From contig NZ_WJNG01000017.1 in NCBI RefSeq assembly GCF_009649745.1, positions 59,107-123,106 of the forward strand: a DNA stretch of 64,000 nucleotides, read 5' to 3'. How positions within the stretch are numbered: position 1 is the stretch's first letter; every line of letters begins with the position of its first letter. The position numbers and the translations under genes were made by a program. Under the pieces are notes generated by a model. That model was not told the origin of the DNA. It worked only from the letters and a program-made list of their open reading frames with translations, and did no database searches. Positions 62,401-64,000 of the stretch are shown here, in pieces. The stretch comes from Aquibacillus halophilus. GTDB taxonomy: Bacteria; Bacillota; Bacilli; Bacillales; Amphibacillaceae.

Positions 62401-62655
62401 GTTATTTCCTCCTTAATCTTACAAAAAGTAGTATAGCATAAAATTTAAATAGAGGGATTACTCAGAGACTATTAGATGAGAAAAAATTAAATAAAGTTAA
62501 CAGGGTTTGTAAAACACAAAATGAAGCGTTAGGTTTCGTTATTATCAAAAACTGTATGTTTTTTAATGAAATTCTGCTAGCATAAAAAAGGATTTTAAGT
62601 ACATTTATCGAATTGAATCATAGTAGTTTTAAATAGTTTATTGGAGGAAGAGACC

Positions 62656-63525
62656 ATGGAAGATTTATTACGTCCAGTCTATCAAGAGCGAGCGAGTCAA
62701 TCCAACACATTAGGAGTATTAATAATAGAAAAGAAAAAACCAATTAGTCCAATTACTGATAACTTCGATGTTATTTTATTAATAATTGTTAAAGATGCTG
62801 AAACATCATGGTATGTAAAACATTATGAATTCGATGGGAAAACAGCTGCAATGCATATCGTTGATAAAGAGCTATTAAATCATTGGATTGATACTAGCAC
62901 ATTTCAAAGAGCAGTTGAATGGATTAGTAATGGTAAAACAATCTTTGATCGAAATGAATATGTTGCCAACTTAAAAGAAGAACTTAGTTATTTCCCTCAA
63001 GATAAAAGAGAATACAAATTAGCGATGGAATTTGCGAAGCTGACAAAAAGCTATAGTGAATCAAAGGATCTATATGAAAGCACTCAATATTTAGATGCAT
63101 ATAGTAAAATACTTCGTTCCCTGCATTACTTGGCTAGGTTAGCTATAATTGAAAAAGGATATCATCCAGAGGTAATTGTCTGGAACCAAGTGAAACGAAT
63201 TGATCCAGAAGTATATAAGCTATTTGAAGAACTTACAAAGAGTGATGAAGATTTAAATAAGCGAGTAGAACTAATGTTGATTGCAGTTGAGTTCGCACTT
63301 AGCTCACGTGCAAAACTATGTTCAAAGCACTTAATTGATATAATGAAGAGTAATGATGTACCTTGGTCTTTTGGTGAACTTAAAGTACACCCCGAAGTAG
63401 AAGCTTATACATTGAACTTGAGTTCAATGGTAGAGTATTTAACTGATAAGGATATCCTTGAGGTTATCTTAATAGAAACAAAAGGGAACATATATCATAG
63501 AAAGTATAAAGTGAAGTCTGTTTAA
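62656..63525 (+). CDS. ygxA: YgxA nucleotidyltransferase-like protein
   Basis: A 289-aa protein: MEDLLRPVYQERAS, NFDVILLIIVKD, then a helical C-terminal part. Annotated in Bacillus as nucleotidyltransferase-like; catalytic residues are not obvious here. The start is ATG at 62656 after GGAGGAAG; the TTG at 62641 overlaps that site. It is the last gene before the rRNA operon, as in B. subtilis (upstream of rrnD). Confidence 0.88.
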   Translation: MEDLLRPVYQERASQSNTLGVLIIEKKKPISPITDNFDVILLIIVKDAETSWYVKHYEFDGKTAAMHIVDKELLNHWIDTSTFQRAVEWISNGKTIFDRNEYVANLKEELSYFPQDKREYKLAMEFAKLTKSYSESKDLYESTQYLDAYSKILRSLHYLARLAIIEKGYHPEVIVWNQVKRIDPEVYKLFEELTKSDEDLNKRVELMLIAVEFALSSRAKLCSKHLIDIMKSNDVPWSFGELKVHPEVEAYTLNLSSMVEYLTDKDILEVILIETKGNIYHRKYKVKSV

Positions 63526-63575
63526 TAACGAGTTGTAGCAATGAAGGTATTGAGTAATTAATAGTTATGTACTCG

Positions 63576-63640
63576 AATTAACGACCACAAAGTCTATTTG
63601 GTTGAGGAACAATCATCTATATAGAAGGTGGTCGTTAATT
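63576..63640. terminator. Long-loop hairpin between ygxA and rrn
   Basis: AATTAACGACCAC and GTGGTCGTTAATT form a perfect 13-bp stem around a 39-base loop. It probably insulates ygxA from the rRNA promoters. Confidence 0.65.
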
Positions 63641-63655
63641 ATTTACGAAAAGGTG

Positions 63656-63685
63656 TTGACTGATAATCGTGATCCATGCTATATT
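63656..63685 (+). promoter_or_regulatory. rrn promoter P1
   Basis: TTGACT (63656-63661), 18 bp, TATATT (63680-63685) with an extended -10 TGC. Confidence 0.75.
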
Positions 63686-63755
63686 TATATCCGTCGCTTT
63701 AACAGGCGCGACAAATTGAACAGCAATTACCGAGACAATAACTTCAGAAAACATG

Positions 63756-63785
63756 TTGACATTTAAACGGTAAGCATGGTATATT
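63756..63785 (+). promoter_or_regulatory. rrn promoter P2
   Basis: TTGACA (63756-63761), 18 bp, TATATT (63780-63785). Confidence 0.8.
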
Positions 63786-63844
63786 AATTGAGTCGCCGAT
63801 TTAAGTGGCAACGCAGAAACGAAAAAATATTATAAAAACAGTTG

Positions 63845-63873
63845 TTGACTTTATCGAAACAACTTGATATAAT
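63845..63873 (+). promoter_or_regulatory. rrn promoter P3
   Basis: TTGACT (63845-63850), 17 bp, TATAAT (63868-63873). The leader that follows includes the TTGAAAACTGAAC stretch common before Bacillus 16S genes. Confidence 0.85.
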
Positions 63874-63990
63874 ATATAAGCTGTCGCAAAAACGACCGCA
63901 ACTATTGATCCTTGAAAACTGAACGAAACAACCAGTATGTGAAGTAAGAAATTAAGCTAGTTTTTTGAACGAGCAATCAAGCTCATAAAC

Positions 63991-64000
63991 TTTATGGAGA
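63991..64000 (+). rRNA. 16S rRNA, first bases only
   Basis: TTTATGGAGA at the window edge matches the 5' end of Bacillus 16S rRNA (followed normally by GTTTGATCCTGG). The gene is cut off by the window. Confidence 0.8.

Overview
The window is low-GC chromosomal DNA of an endospore-forming Bacillaceae bacterium. The evidence is AT-rich codon use, AGGAGG-type ribosome binding sites, spore genes (cwlJ, pdaA, sspE, sspK, a CotF-like protein) and long stretches in Bacillus subtilis gene order. A halotolerant Oceanobacillus/Virgibacillus-like genus would fit, but the genus is inference. No prophage, transposase or CRISPR array was seen.

Layout. 1-5.5 kb: an SRAP-domain protein, an AlsT-like symporter, a yfkJ-yfkI-yfkH operon, and a thioredoxin-like lipoprotein interrupted by an in-frame UGA exactly at the first position of its CxxC site. 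5.6-12.7 kb: EutH, CwlJ, the iron efflux ATPase PfeT under PerR and Fur boxes, a two-gene amino-acid ABC transporter and ribokinase. 13.3-24.8 kb: YfkF, OsmC, YfkD, YfkC, PdaA, the ppx-ppk polyphosphate pair, a VOC protein and a TPR protein. 25-33 kb: acyl-CoA synthetase, an unknown anchored protein, CtsR-controlled clpE, a secreted metallo-beta-lactamase-fold protein and a DDAH-like enzyme. 33-41.5 kb: yxlEFG-like ABC genes, tRNA-Ala(GGC), an amino-acid racemase/DUF1611 operon behind an attenuator-like leader, DoxX, an acidic lipoprotein, and Usp+SulP. 41.6-52.7 kb: a DUF1450 gene divergent from an Fe-S-type regulator, a dense DnaA-box cluster, then the yfh block (yfhE, a GNAT gene with a tRNA-like leader, yfhF, recX, yfhH, sspK, yfhJ, yfhP, mutY, sspE, ntdP). 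52.8-64 kb: the B. subtilis ygaD-ygaE-gsaB-ygaF-perR-ygzB-ygxA-rrn order, with three extra genes (ion channel, hydroxyacid dehydrogenase, cobalamin adenosyltransferase), ending at the first bases of 16S rRNA behind three tandem promoters.

Seven copies (R1-R7) of a mosaic intergenic repeat punctuate the window. They share outer arms (GCGACGTAACT ... AGTTACGTCGC) but carry different combinations of inner modules A, B and C. A 58-60 bp micro-insertion sits in some B and C modules, flanked by AGGA.

How genes work together. The peroxide/iron theme links perR, its own operator, pfeT with a perfect PerR box, gsaB with a weaker PerR-like box, and bcp. Spore genes cover coat, SASP, cortex modification and germination. 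Best leads: (1) the UGA/CxxC lipoprotein with a SECIS-like hairpin, (2) the tRNA-mimic leader of the GNAT gene, (3) the DnaA-box cluster, (4) the mosaic repeats with nested micro-insertions.
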